Of a DNA stretch of 64,000 nt, positions 41,294 to 51,594 are shown one piece after another (the stretch's first letter is position 1; each line of letters starts with the position of its first letter). The notes below the pieces were generated by a model. That model saw only the letters and a program-made list of their open reading frames with translations, was not told where the DNA came from and made no database searches. A program made the translations under genes and the position numbers. The stretch covers positions 23,485 to 87,484 of the forward strand of contig JBFWWZ010000007.1 in NCBI GenBank assembly GCA_050245915.1, written 5' to 3'. Origin of the DNA: JBDSKH01 sp050245915. Lineage in GTDB: Bacteria > Actinomycetota > Actinomycetes > Actinomycetales > Microbacteriaceae.

Positions 41294-43849
41294 ATGCCCG
41301 CCCCAAAATCTTCGGTCAGTAGTCTGTTCGCTGCCGTCTTCGGAACGATCGGCTTCAGCGTGCTGGCCGGAGTCCTCGCGACCGTCATGGTCGCACCCGC
41401 GATCGCCGTCACCGGCATCACCGCGAACAACACGATCGGCATCTTCGAGAGCCTGCCGGACTACATCAAGCTCAATGCCGGGCACCAGCAGAACGAGATC
41501 GTCGCGCTGAACTCCGACGGCAGCCAGTTCCACATGGCCACGATCTTCGACCAGAACCGCGAAGAGGTCGACCTCGACCAGATGAGCGACTACCTCAAGT
41601 GGGCGGCGATCGCCGGTGAGGACCGCCGCTTCAAAGACCACGGCGGTGTCGACATCCCCTCGGTGATCCGCGCCGCGATCGGCGGCGGCAACTCGGGTGG
41701 TGCGTCGACCCTCACGATGCAGACCGTGCGAAACATCCTGGTGCAAGAGGCGCTGAACCAGACCAACACCGACGGGTCGGCGGTCAGCGACGAGAAGATC
41801 AAGAACGACATCGCGGCGGCGCTCGCCCCGACCATCGATCGCAAGCTGAAAGAGATGAAGCTCGCGATCGGGCTCGAGAAGCGCTACTCGAAAGACGAGA
41901 TCCTGCAGGCGTACCTCAACATCGCCGGATTCGGCGGCAACACGTACGGCGTGCAGGCGGCGGCGCTGCAGTACTTCTCGAAGAACGCCTCCGAACTCAC
42001 CCTCGCCGAGGCGGCGTCGCTCATCGCGATCGTGCAGTACCCCAACCTGCGCGACCTGCAGACCCCCGACCACTACGCGGCCAACCAGAAGCGTCGCGAC
42101 GTCATCCTGTACGCGATGTACGCCGAGGGCTACATCACGAAGGCCGAGCGGGATGAGGCGCTCGACACTCCCGTCGACGCGAACTTCGTGAAGCCGCGCG
42201 CCACGAACAACGGCTGCCTCGGCGCCACCACGTACATGGCGTTCCCGTGCGACTACGTGGTCAACAGCATCTTCGAGCTGGAGGCGCTGGGTGGCGACGC
42301 CGCCGAGCGGCAGGCCGAGTTCAAGCGCGGCGGGTACACGCTGGTCACCACGATCAACCCGGACCTGCAGGCGACAGCCACCGAGCTCGCACAGCAGTGG
42401 GCTCCCAAAGACGAGAGCCGCTTCCAGCTGGGCGCCGCCGTCTCGTCGGTCGAGGTGAACACCGGGCACATCCTGGTGATGGCTCAGAACAAGGACTACA
42501 ACAACACGCTCGAGGGCGGGGGCGCCACCGCAACGGCGGTCAACTTCTCTGCCGACATCGCGCACGGCGGGTCGGTCGGATTCCAGCCCGGATCGACCTA
42601 CAAGCCGTACGTGCTCCTGGCGTTCCTGAACGCCGGCGGCGGGCTCGAAGAGTCGTTCAACGCCAGCACCCTCGAGGTGAACCAGGCGAAGTTCGCGGAC
42701 AGCTGCAACGGTCCCTGGGGCGGCAAGTTCAAGTTCAAGAACGACTCCGGTGAGAACGGCTCGTACACCGTCATGCGCGGAACGGCGGGCTCCGTCAACT
42801 CGGTGTTCGTGCAGATGGCCAGCAAGGTCGATCAGTGCGAGATCAAGCGGCTCGCCGAGTCGATCGGCGTCCACAACGCCTCGGGTGAAGAGCTGGCGAC
42901 GAACCCCGCCTGCGCGATCGGCGGTTGCACCAACAACATCGCGCCGGTGACGGCAGCGGCGGCCTACGCGGCGATCGCGAACCAGGGCGTCTACTGCAAG
43001 CCGATCATCGTGCAGTCGATCATCGACCGGGCCGGCAACGTGCTGCCCGGCCAGGACGCAGGCTGCGGCCAGTCGGCGGTCTCCCCCGCGGTCGCGAACA
43101 CCGCGACCTACGCGATGGAGGGCGTGTTCAAGGGCGGTACGGCGAGCGCCTCGAACCCGAACGACGGCACCCCGTACATGGGCAAGACCGGTACGACCGA
43201 CAACGCGGTGCACGTCTGGATGGTCGGCTCCTCGAGCCGCGTCGCCACAGCGGTGTGGGTCGGCAACATCTCCGGCAAGCAGTCGCTGCGTCAGGTATCT
43301 GTCAACGGCACCTCCGCGGCCCTGCTGCGTCACCGCATCTTCAAGCCGCTGGCGCAGGCCATCGACAGCTTCTACCCGGGCAGCGCATTCCCCGGACCCG
43401 ACCCGTCGCTGCTGAAGGGCAACCCGGTGTTCGTCCCCGACGTGCGCGGCGAGTCGCCGGAGCAGGCGCGCGGTGAGATCGAGCTCGCGGAGCTGAACTA
43501 CGTGGATGCCGGGACCGTCGACTCCGACCTTCCCGCCGGCACGGTGGCCAGCACCATCCCCGGTCCCGGCGAGTCGGTGCCCCGCGGCACCGAGATCGCG
43601 GTCTACATCAGCAACGGCCAGGCCGCGCAGGTCCCGAACGAAGTCGGAAAGACCGTGCCCGACGCACAGAGCGACCTTGCGAGCCAGGGCTGGACGAACG
43701 TCGTGACCAAGTGCGACACGAACCCCGTCCCGTCACCACCCGATGACAAGGTGTACTCGACCGATCCGGGGGCAGGAGCCGTGGTCAACAAGTCCTCGAT
43801 CATCACCTTGCATTACTACGGCACACCAGCCTGTCTCTACGGCGGATGA
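41294..43849 (+). CDS. Bifunctional penicillin-binding protein (class A) with PASTA domains
   Basis: Peptidoglycan glycosyltransferase and transpeptidase of 851 residues. A membrane anchor near residues 10-40 is followed by the GT51 domain (IAGEDRRFKDHGGVD with the catalytic Glu; STLTMQTVRNIL), the transpeptidase (SxxK in QPGSTYKPYVLL, SVN in GSVNSVFVQ, KTGTTD) and two C-terminal PASTA domains (about 712-775 and 778-843). Mycobacterial PonA2/PonA1 have related architectures. The divergent DUF4177 gene and the downstream phosphoesterase are standard neighbours. Confidence 0.94.
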   Translation: MPAPKSSVSSLFAAVFGTIGFSVLAGVLATVMVAPAIAVTGITANNTIGIFESLPDYIKLNAGHQQNEIVALNSDGSQFHMATIFDQNREEVDLDQMSDYLKWAAIAGEDRRFKDHGGVDIPSVIRAAIGGGNSGGASTLTMQTVRNILVQEALNQTNTDGSAVSDEKIKNDIAAALAPTIDRKLKEMKLAIGLEKRYSKDEILQAYLNIAGFGGNTYGVQAAALQYFSKNASELTLAEAASLIAIVQYPNLRDLQTPDHYAANQKRRDVILYAMYAEGYITKAERDEALDTPVDANFVKPRATNNGCLGATTYMAFPCDYVVNSIFELEALGGDAAERQAEFKRGGYTLVTTINPDLQATATELAQQWAPKDESRFQLGAAVSSVEVNTGHILVMAQNKDYNNTLEGGGATATAVNFSADIAHGGSVGFQPGSTYKPYVLLAFLNAGGGLEESFNASTLEVNQAKFADSCNGPWGGKFKFKNDSGENGSYTVMRGTAGSVNSVFVQMASKVDQCEIKRLAESIGVHNASGEELATNPACAIGGCTNNIAPVTAAAAYAAIANQGVYCKPIIVQSIIDRAGNVLPGQDAGCGQSAVSPAVANTATYAMEGVFKGGTASASNPNDGTPYMGKTGTTDNAVHVWMVGSSSRVATAVWVGNISGKQSLRQVSVNGTSAALLRHRIFKPLAQAIDSFYPGSAFPGPDPSLLKGNPVFVPDVRGESPEQARGEIELAELNYVDAGTVDSDLPAGTVASTIPGPGESVPRGTEIAVYISNGQAAQVPNEVGKTVPDAQSDLASQGWTNVVTKCDTNPVPSPPDDKVYSTDPGAGAVVNKSSIITLHYYGTPACLYGG

Positions 43850-44808
43850 GCGTTCGGCCCGGCCGAGCGGCCGCGGCGACCCTGATGGGCGTCGCGGCCG
43901 CCGGGGCCGCCGCGTTCGCGTGGGGCGCCCTGGTGGAACGCAACCGCTTCACCGTCCGGCACGAGATCGTCCCCGTGCTGGAGCCGGGCGCTCGCCCGCT
44001 CACCGTGCTGCACCTCAGCGACCTGCACATGGCGCCGTGGCAGACGGCGAAGCAGGAGTTCGTCCGCTCCCTGATCCGCTACGAGCCGGACCTCGTCGTC
44101 GACACCGGTGACAACCTCGGCCACACCGACGGCCTCCGCGGGGTGGAGTACGCGCTCGCGCCGTTCGCCGGCATCCCCGGGGTCTTCGTGCACGGCTCGA
44201 ACGACTACCACGGACCGGTCTTCAAGAACCCGTTCCGCTACTTCGTCACCCTCGAAGACGTGCGCAGCAGCCGTCGCGCCGACCTCGACACCGCCGGCAT
44301 GGAGAGCTTCTTCGAGAACCAGCTCGGCTGGCTGAACCTCAACAACACGGCACGGGCGATCGAGATCCGCGGAACCCGCATCGAGCTGTTCGGCACGAAC
44401 GACGCGCATCGCGACTGGGACCGCCTCGACCTGCTGCCGGGCGCCATCGAGGAGGTGCGCGAGAACGTCGGCTGGAGCGCGAGCTCCCGCGACGACGTGC
44501 TCAGCATCGGCGTGACCCACGCGCCCTACCGGCGGATCCTCGACGACTTCGTGAACCAGGGCGCCGAGCTGGTACTGGCAGGCCACACGCACGGCGGTCA
44601 GGTCAGGATCCCGGGCTGGCCGGCCGCGCTGGTCACCAACTGCGACATCCCAGCCGACCAGGCGCAGGGTCTGAGCCATTGGCGCAGCGGACGGCATGAC
44701 GCGTACCTGAATGTCTCGGCCGGAATCGGCACCTCGATCTACGCGCCCGTGCGGTTCGCCTGCCCGCCGGAGGCCGTGGTCCTGACGCTGGTGCCGCGGC
44801 CCGAATAG
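43846..44808 (+). CDS. Metallophosphoesterase, membrane-anchored
   Basis: A 320-residue calcineurin-like phosphoesterase with an N-terminal signal anchor (about residues 9-28). The metal-site motifs are complete: HLSDLHMAPW, VDTGDNLG, GSNDYHG, GVTHAP and AGHTHGGQV. This YkuE/YaeI-like type acts on phosphodiester bonds near the membrane; the substrate is not known. The ATG overlaps the PBP stop, so the two are coupled. A tRNA-Pro gene follows after 48 bases. Confidence 0.9.
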   Translation: MSVRPGRAAAATLMGVAAAGAAAFAWGALVERNRFTVRHEIVPVLEPGARPLTVLHLSDLHMAPWQTAKQEFVRSLIRYEPDLVVDTGDNLGHTDGLRGVEYALAPFAGIPGVFVHGSNDYHGPVFKNPFRYFVTLEDVRSSRRADLDTAGMESFFENQLGWLNLNNTARAIEIRGTRIELFGTNDAHRDWDRLDLLPGAIEEVRENVGWSASSRDDVLSIGVTHAPYRRILDDFVNQGAELVLAGHTHGGQVRIPGWPAALVTNCDIPADQAQGLSHWRSGRHDAYLNVSAGIGTSIYAPVRFACPPEAVVLTLVPRPE

Positions 44809-44856
44809 ATCGGGTATTCTGATCCAGTTGCCTCGCGCCGCCAGGTGCGGCAGCAA

Positions 44857-44930
44857 CGGGGTATGGCGCAGCTTGGTAGCGCGCGTCGTTCGGGACGACG
44901 AGGCCGCAGGTTCAAATCCTGTTACCCCGA
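44857..44930 (+). tRNA. tRNA-Pro (anticodon CGG)
   Basis: A 74-base cloverleaf: acceptor CGGGGTA/TACCCCG, anticodon stem CGTCG/CGACG with loop TTCGGGA (anticodon CGG, reading CCG), T arm GCAGG-TTCAAAT-CCTGT with one G-U pair, discriminator A. CCA is not encoded. Confidence 0.96.
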
Positions 44931-44938
44931 CCGAAGAG

Positions 44939-44966
44939 GCCCGGTCCGTCCTACGACGGACCGGGC
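44939..44966 (+). terminator. Terminator after tRNA-Pro
   Basis: GCCCGGTCCGTC and GACGGACCGGGC form a perfect 12-bp stem around the loop CTAC, eight bases after the tRNA. Only a short TTCGGTCGT tail follows, as is common for high-GC terminators. Confidence 0.85.
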
Positions 44967-45021
44967 TTCGGTCGTCTGTGCCGATGGCCGCCATCCGGGC
45001 GGCGCAGTGAGAGCTCCGGGA

Positions 45022-45714
45022 CTACGTGAAGTCCGCGTCCGGCCCGGAGGTCGCCGAGAAGTCCAGCTTCGGCCGCCAGCCGCGGTTGAGCACGCCGCCG
45101 GATTCCTCGAGGTAGCAGGACCCGCAGAGGGACTCGTACGAGACCCGGGCATCCCCGCTTGCACTGAGCTCCGTCGAAGTGTCGATCGCGACCTGGTCGC
45201 CGTCGAAGACGAACTGGCCGTTCACGACCCGGGCGTTGAACACCGCCTTGCGTCCGCAGCGGCAGATCGTCTTCAGCTCTTCTAGCGAGTGCGCGATCTC
45301 GAGCAGGCGGCGCGACCCGGGGAAGGCGACGGTCTGGAAGTCGGTGCGGATTCCGTAGGCGAGCACGGGAACGTCTTCGATGATCGCGATGCGCAGCAGA
45401 TCGTCGACCTGGCCTTCACCCAGGAACTGGGCCTCATCGACCAGAAGGCAGCTGACATCCTGACCCGTCGACCGGATGACGCTCTCGCGCTCGCGCGTGA
45501 ATGCCGCGTAGATGTCTTCATCGGGTCCGACGGTGAAGTCGACCTGCCGCACCATGCCCAGCCGGGACACGATCGCGTTGTCGCCCTTGGAGTCGATGGC
45601 CGGTTTCGCGAGCAGCACCCGCTGCCCGCGTTCCTCGTAGTTGAATGCGGCCTGCAGCAGGGCGGTGCTCTTGCCGGAGTTCATCGCCCCGTACCGGAAG
45701 TACAGCTTCGCCAT
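45022..45714 (-). CDS. tdk: Thymidine kinase
   Basis: Salvages thymidine to dTMP. A 230-residue type II TK: P-loop GAMNSGKSTALLQ, the catalytic region LLVDEAQFLGEGQ, the Zn ribbon CRCGRK ... CGSCY and the YESLC lasso. Its ATG overlaps the response-regulator stop (TAATG). With tmk in the same window, dTTP supply from both routes is covered. Confidence 0.95.
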   Translation of the reverse strand: MAKLYFRYGAMNSGKSTALLQAAFNYEERGQRVLLAKPAIDSKGDNAIVSRLGMVRQVDFTVGPDEDIYAAFTRERESVIRSTGQDVSCLLVDEAQFLGEGQVDDLLRIAIIEDVPVLAYGIRTDFQTVAFPGSRRLLEIAHSLEELKTICRCGRKAVFNARVVNGQFVFDGDQVAIDTSTELSASGDARVSYESLCGSCYLEESGGVLNRGWRPKLDFSATSGPDADFT

Positions 45715-46409
45715 TACTCCAGATAACCATCTTCAGCCGCACGGCGGATGAGTTCGGCCTTCTTGCTGGCGGGCCTCGACACCTTCGCGTACTTCTCGCG
45801 CACGCGACGCAGGTAGGTCTTCGCCGTCTCGTATTGCACGTTCATGCGCTCGGCGACCTCGGCGGTGCTGTAGCCGGCGGCGTAGAGGCGCAGCGCCTCC
45901 TCCTCACCGGGGCTGAGCCGCGGCTTCACCTGCGGTGCCGCGCCGGTGGGGAGCGGACGCCACGGGCGCTGGGCCCCGCCGGCGGCCTCGATCCCCATGA
46001 TGCGACGGGCGGCATCCATCACGGAGGCCATGGGAAGCGCCTTCGACACGAAGTCGGCCGCGCCGGCCGCCAGGGCCCGCTCGCGCGCCTCCGGGGTGTC
46101 GATGCTGGAGAGCACCATGACCCGCGCACCGGCCGCCCGGCAGGTGCGCACACGCGCCTCGATCGAGACGGGTTCTTTGAGCTGGAAGTCGATGAACACC
46201 AGATCGGCGGGGAACGCGGGGCTGTGGACGAGCTGCAACCAGGTGGCCGCCATGAGCACGACTTCGAAGTCGGGGGCGTGGTTCGTGATCCAGCTGCCGA
46301 GGCTGTCGAGCAGAACCTCGTGATCGTCGAGGATCGCGAGGCGCACGGTTCCTGATCGGGGGGTGTCGCGTGCGGCGGGGACGATCGCGGGTGGTTCGCT
46401 CGCGCTCAT
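45714..46409 (-). CDS. Response regulator, NarL/LuxR type
   Basis: A 231-residue two-domain regulator. The receiver has the acidic pair in LAILDDHEVLL, the phosphorylated Asp in FIDFQLKEP and the Lys in DFVSKALPMAS; the C-terminal LuxR HTH is STAEVAERMNVQYETAKTYLRRV. No histidine kinase gene is adjacent. The ATG at 46409 lies 6 bases after TAGGCT, so the more upstream GTG at 46415 is unlikely to be used. It is coupled to tdk. Confidence 0.88.
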   Translation of the reverse strand: MSASEPPAIVPAARDTPRSGTVRLAILDDHEVLLDSLGSWITNHAPDFEVVLMAATWLQLVHSPAFPADLVFIDFQLKEPVSIEARVRTCRAAGARVMVLSSIDTPEARERALAAGAADFVSKALPMASVMDAARRIMGIEAAGGAQRPWRPLPTGAAPQVKPRLSPGEEEALRLYAAGYSTAEVAERMNVQYETAKTYLRRVREKYAKVSRPASKKAELIRRAAEDGYLE

Positions 46410-46415
46410 GCGCAC

Positions 46416-46421
46416 AGCCTA
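46416..46421 (-). promoter_or_regulatory. -10 box of the response-regulator gene, leaderless
   Basis: TAGGCT on the minus strand, 6 bases before the ATG at 46409. Confidence 0.6.
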
Positions 46422-46464
46422 GTGAAACCGCTCCCGCGATTGGACGCAACGCGCATGGCCGCGC

Positions 46465-47571
46465 TCAGAAGAGCGTGGGCTGGATGCCGGCAGCGGCATG
46501 GGCGGGGAGCTCCGCGGCGATCAGCGAGGCGCCGGCGACGTCGGCCCCGGCGGCTCCGCGGCGCCGTCCGTCGATCGCGCCGGCGCGCACCACCCCGGTC
46601 GCCGGGTCGATGCGCGGCGGCCGTTCCAGCCCGTACCGGCGCAGCAGCGGGCGGATCCGGTCGGCCAGCCACGCGCGGTAGGGCTTCGCGGCGTAGCTGC
46701 CGTCGCCGTAGACCTCCCGGTAGCGAGGCACGAGCTCGGGATGCTCCCGCTCGAGCCATGCCCAGAACCATTCGCGGGCGCCCGGCCGCAGGTGCAGGGC
46801 GCTGTACGCGACCGAGTCGGCCCCGGCATCCCGGATCTGCGCCAGAGCCGTGTCGAGATGCGCGATCGAGTCGGTGAGGTACGGGAAGACCGGCATCATG
46901 AAGACGGAGACGTTCAGCCCCGCCTCTTTGACGGCGGTGACGGTGGCGAGCCGCGCGGCCGTGGTGGGTGCGCCCGGCTCGATCGACTCTTGAAGCGCGG
47001 GCTCGAAGATGTCGACCGTCATGGCGACATCGACGGGCACCCGCTCGGCCGCCGCCTGCAGCAGCGGGAGGTCGCGCCGCAGCAGGGTGCCCTTGGTCAG
47101 GATGCTGAACGGCGTATCCGACGCGGCGAGCGCCGCGATGATCCCGGGCATCAGCCGGTAGCGACCCTCGGCGCGCTGATACGGGTCGGTGTTGGTGCCC
47201 AGGGCAACGGGATGCCGCCCCCAGCTCGGCCGCGCCAGCTCACGCGCCAGCACCTCGGCCACGTTCACCTTGACCACGATCTGGGTGTCGAAGTCCCTGC
47301 CCGAGTCGAGGTCGAGGTACTCGTGCGTCTTGCGGGCGAAGCACATGACACAGGCATGACTGCAGCCCCGGTACGGGTTGATCGTCCAGCCGAACGGCAG
47401 GGCGTTCGAGGAGCCGGGCACGTGGTTGAGCGCGCTCTTGGCCAGCACCTCGTGGAAGGTGATGCCGGCGAATTCGGGGGTCTGCACCGAGCGCACCAGG
47501 TCGTGGCGTGAGGCCAGGCCGGGCAACGCGTCGGCGGTTTCCGCGTCTACCTGCTGCCCGGCCCACCTCAC
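46465..47571 (-). CDS. Radical SAM protein, Rv2578c / spore-photoproduct-lyase-like
   Basis: A 368-residue radical SAM enzyme. The [4Fe-4S] site is Cys70-x3-Cys74-x2-Cys77 in YRGCSHACVMCFAR, the same spacing class as SplB-like proteins, followed by a TIM-barrel core (GTNTDPYQ, SILTKGTLLRRD, VFMMPVFPYLTDS). The substrate is not established for the family. Two things point to DNA damage: a perfect LexA box overlaps its promoter, and the protein ends in QPTLF, which looks like a beta-clamp binding motif. The GTG start sits 6 bases after the -10 hexamer. Confidence 0.9.
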   Translation of the reverse strand: MRWAGQQVDAETADALPGLASRHDLVRSVQTPEFAGITFHEVLAKSALNHVPGSSNALPFGWTINPYRGCSHACVMCFARKTHEYLDLDSGRDFDTQIVVKVNVAEVLARELARPSWGRHPVALGTNTDPYQRAEGRYRLMPGIIAALAASDTPFSILTKGTLLRRDLPLLQAAAERVPVDVAMTVDIFEPALQESIEPGAPTTAARLATVTAVKEAGLNVSVFMMPVFPYLTDSIAHLDTALAQIRDAGADSVAYSALHLRPGAREWFWAWLEREHPELVPRYREVYGDGSYAAKPYRAWLADRIRPLLRRYGLERPPRIDPATGVVRAGAIDGRRRGAAGADVAGASLIAAELPAHAAAGIQPTLF

Positions 47572-47577
47572 GACCTT

Positions 47578-47602
47578 ATTCGAACATACGTTCGATTGTG
47601 CG

Positions 47603-47606
<4 letters not shown>
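47578..47606 (-). promoter_or_regulatory. LexA-controlled promoter
   Basis: On the minus strand: -35 TTGACG (47606-47601), exactly 17 bases, -10 TCGAAT (47583-47578), 6 bases, then the GTG of the radical SAM gene. The perfect SOS box TCGAAC-GTAT-GTTCGA (47595-47580) covers the spacer and most of the -10. It matches the actinobacterial LexA consensus TCGAAC-N4-GTTCGA at every fixed base. Confidence 0.88.
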
Positions 47607-49222
<1,616 letters not shown>

Positions 49223-49361
49223 AAGAGAAGAGTCCTGTTCGCAAGATGGCGAACCTCGCCGGGCGGTGCCGCGGACGCGAGGAGGGCAGGACTCAGAACT
49301 TCACGAGGGGCGACGCTACCAGGCTTCGAGACACGGCGCCAGGGCGCCGCTTCTCAGCCGG
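49223..49361 (-). ncRNA. Structured leader of the ABC-F gene (candidate attenuator)
   Basis: Read on the minus strand, GAGTCCTG (49294-49287) and CAGGACTC (49237-49230) form a perfect 8-bp closing stem around two hairpins: CCTCGC/GCGAGG (49282-49254) and TTCGC/GCGAA (49253-49238). The closing stem is followed at once by TTCTCTTTTG, a U-rich run that contains the TTG start. A 13-codon open frame ends on the first strand of the stem. This has the shape of a translation-controlled attenuator as known for other ABC-F resistance genes. A CGGCGCC-AG-GGCGCCG palindrome (49334-49349) near the mqo stop may end mqo transcripts. Confidence 0.5.
49293..49334 (-). CDS. Candidate 13-residue leader peptide of the ABC-F gene
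   Basis: GTG start, peptide MSRSLVASPLVKF, TGA stop. The stop codon overlaps the first strand of the closing stem of the leader RNA, so a ribosome ending or stalling here would keep the U-tract stem from forming. No clear ribosome site precedes it, so this is tentative. Confidence 0.35.
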   Translation of the reverse strand: MSRSLVASPLVKF

Positions 49362-50831
49362 TCACGCGGAGATGGCAAGCGCCTTCGCCGTGCGGGTCAG
49401 CGTGGCAGCCGCCTTCTTCTCGCTGGACGCCAGCTGCGACCCGTAGCTCGGCACCATGCGCTGCAGCTCCGGCTGCCAGGCGGCGATGCGGTCGGGGAAG
49501 CACTTCTCGAGCACATCCAGCATGATCGGCACAGCTGTCGAGGCGCCGGGCGACGCGCCCAGCAGGCCCGCGATGGACCCGTCGGCCGACGAGACGACCT
49601 CGGTGCCGAACTGGATGACCGCTTTGCCCTTCACGCGCTTCATGATCTGCACCCGCTGACCGGCGGTGATGAGGTGCCAGTCGCCGCGGCGGGCACGAGG
49701 CGCGAACTGCTGCAGCGCGCGATGACGCTTGCCAGCGGTCGACAGCACCTCGGTCACCAGGTACCACACCAGGGACAGGTTGGTGAGCCCGGCGCCGATG
49801 AAGGTGAACAGGTTGTGCCAGCGCAGGGCGGCGAAGAGGTCGAGGTATGAGCCCGTCTTCAGGTACTTGGTCGAGAAGCCCGCATACGGGCCGAACAGCA
49901 GGCTGGCTTTGCCGTCGACGACGCGGGTGTCGAGGTGGGGGACCGACATCGGCGGGGAGCCTTTCGCCGCCTTGCCGTAGACCTTCGCCTGATGCTTCTT
50001 CACCAGCGCCGGGTCGTCGGTGCGCAGGAACTGGCCGCTGATCGGGAAACCGCCGTAGCCGCGGATCTCGCGGATGCCGGAGCGCTGCAGCAGGTTCAGC
50101 GCCGCGCCGCCCGCGCCGACGAACACGAACCGCGCGTCCGCCTCGAGCGGGGTGCCACCGACCTCGTGGCGCAGCTTGATGCGCCAAGTGCCGTCTTTGC
50201 GGCGCTTCAGATCGGTCACCCGGTGCTCGAGATTCAGCTTCGCGCCGTCTTTCACGAGCCCGTCGACGAGGATCCGCGTCAGGGCGCCGAAGTCGAGGTC
50301 GGTGCCGGCGGCGATGCGGGTCGCGGCGATCGGCTGGTCACGCCGGCGGCCGTGGATCAGCAGCGGCGCCCAGGAGCGGATCACCGCAGCGTCTTCGCTG
50401 TACTCCAGTCCGGCGAACAGGGGGTGGTCTTTCAGCGCCTCGTAGCGCTTCTTGAGGTAGGCGACGTTCTCGTCACCCCAGACGAAGCTCATGTGCGGCA
50501 CCGAGTTGATGAAGCGCTGGGGCTCGGGCAGCATCCCCTCACCCACCAGGAACGACCAGAACTGACGCGACACCTGAAACTGCTCGTTCACCTTGACCGC
50601 GCTGGAGATGTCGATCGTGCCATCCGGCAGCTCGGGCGTGTAGTTCAGCTCGCAGAGGGCGGAGTGGCCGGTGCCCGCGTTGTTCCACGGGTTGGAGCTC
50701 TCGAGTGCGACGTCGCCGAGCTTCTCGAAGATGGTGATCTTCCACTCGGGTTCGAGCTGGTGGAGCAGCGACCCGAGGGTCGCGCTCATGATTCCGCCGC
50801 CGATCAGGGCGACGTCTACGGGCGCACTCAC
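49362..50831 (-). CDS. mqo: Malate:quinone oxidoreductase
   Basis: FAD-dependent, membrane-associated oxidation of malate to oxaloacetate with quinone as acceptor. The 489-residue protein begins VALIGGGIMSATLG and has the family landmarks NPWNNAGTGHSALCELNYTP, DLDFGALTR, FVGAGGAALNLLQRSGI, GFPISGQFLR and GPYAGFSTKYLK. The GTG start lies 6 bases after TAGGAT. It supplies oxaloacetate for citrate and methylcitrate synthases. Confidence 0.95.
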   Translation of the reverse strand: MSAPVDVALIGGGIMSATLGSLLHQLEPEWKITIFEKLGDVALESSNPWNNAGTGHSALCELNYTPELPDGTIDISSAVKVNEQFQVSRQFWSFLVGEGMLPEPQRFINSVPHMSFVWGDENVAYLKKRYEALKDHPLFAGLEYSEDAAVIRSWAPLLIHGRRRDQPIAATRIAAGTDLDFGALTRILVDGLVKDGAKLNLEHRVTDLKRRKDGTWRIKLRHEVGGTPLEADARFVFVGAGGAALNLLQRSGIREIRGYGGFPISGQFLRTDDPALVKKHQAKVYGKAAKGSPPMSVPHLDTRVVDGKASLLFGPYAGFSTKYLKTGSYLDLFAALRWHNLFTFIGAGLTNLSLVWYLVTEVLSTAGKRHRALQQFAPRARRGDWHLITAGQRVQIMKRVKGKAVIQFGTEVVSSADGSIAGLLGASPGASTAVPIMLDVLEKCFPDRIAAWQPELQRMVPSYGSQLASSEKKAAATLTRTAKALAISA

Positions 50832-50837
50832 CCCTCA

Positions 50838-50843
50838 ATCCTA
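50838..50843 (-). promoter_or_regulatory. -10 box of mqo, leaderless
   Basis: TAGGAT on the minus strand, 6 bases (TGAGGG) before the GTG start. Confidence 0.55.
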
Positions 50844-50880
50844 GGCGGGCTCGCTGGGCGGGGCTGAGGCGCAGGATGCG

Positions 50881-50896
50881 AAGATCGCCCGATCTT
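50881..50896 (-). terminator. Weak hairpin after the SGNH lipoprotein gene
   Basis: AAGATCG-CC-CGATCTT is a perfect 7-bp palindrome a few bases past the lipoprotein stop. There is no U-run, so termination is uncertain. Confidence 0.35.
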
Positions 50897-50901
50897 GCGG
50901 G

Positions 50902-51549
50902 CTACAGTCCCAGCTCCCCGAGTGCGGCATCCATGCGGCGCGCCATCTCGGCGTACCCGTCATCGTTCGGATGCAGCCGGTCGCCCGCCATCCACTCCGG
51001 GTGACCTTCGATCCAGTGGGAGGCATCGGGGATCCAGTCCGCTCCGATGGCGTCGGCGGCGTCGTGCACCCAGCCGATGATGACCTCCACCGAGTCGGGC
51101 CGGGCGTCGGTGTACCAGAAGGGTTCGACCACGATGAAGCGCGCGTCGGGCAGCGCGTCCTTCAACGTCATCAGGTCGGTGTCGATGGCGGCGTGGATCT
51201 CGTCGGCACGGTTCGCGTAGCTGAAGTTGTCGTTGAGCCCCATCGTCACGAACACGATGTCGGGCTGCTGCGCGATGATCTGCTGCGGCAGGTCGACGTC
51301 GAGGCGCCGGTTGTTGACGAACCCGAGGCCGTTGACGCTCGGGTTGAATTCGCGCCAGCCGCGCTCGCGGCAGATGATCGTCGACCAGCGGTTCGCGAGG
51401 TCGGAGGCGCCCGTTCCGAGCGTGTACGAGTCGCCGTAGAACGCGACGATCGGAGCATCCGGATCCGTCACGGCGGGCACCTCGGCGGGCGCGCACCCCG
51501 CCATCAGCGCCGCGGCGACGGCGAGCGCGAGCGGCAGCCGCATCCTCAT
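50902..51549 (-). CDS. SGNH/GDSL-type lipoprotein esterase
   Basis: A 215-residue lipoprotein. The lipobox is ALMAGC (Cys19). The SGNH blocks are present: block I AFYGDSYTLGTGA (nucleophile Ser), block III GLNDNFSYA (Asn) and block V GDRLHPNDDGYAEMA (Asp-x-x-His). Such proteins are secreted esterases or acyltransferases. The substrate is unknown. A TCGAAT hexamer 7 bases before the ATG at 51549 suggests a leaderless mRNA; a 14-bp motif shared with the divergent VanZ gene lies upstream. Confidence 0.85.
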   Translation of the reverse strand: MRMRLPLALAVAAALMAGCAPAEVPAVTDPDAPIVAFYGDSYTLGTGASDLANRWSTIICRERGWREFNPSVNGLGFVNNRRLDVDLPQQIIAQQPDIVFVTMGLNDNFSYANRADEIHAAIDTDLMTLKDALPDARFIVVEPFWYTDARPDSVEVIIGWVHDAADAIGADWIPDASHWIEGHPEWMAGDRLHPNDDGYAEMARRMDAALGELGL

Positions 51550-51594
51550 GCCTGTTATTCGACACCCCCGAGGTCCGCGGCTTGCCCTCTGTGC

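Noticed and set aside
50881..50896. AAGATCG-CC-CGATCTT as a regulatory operator for mqo
   Set aside because: It is 38 bases upstream of the mqo -10 box but sits right behind the lipoprotein stop codon, so a weak terminator is the simpler reading.
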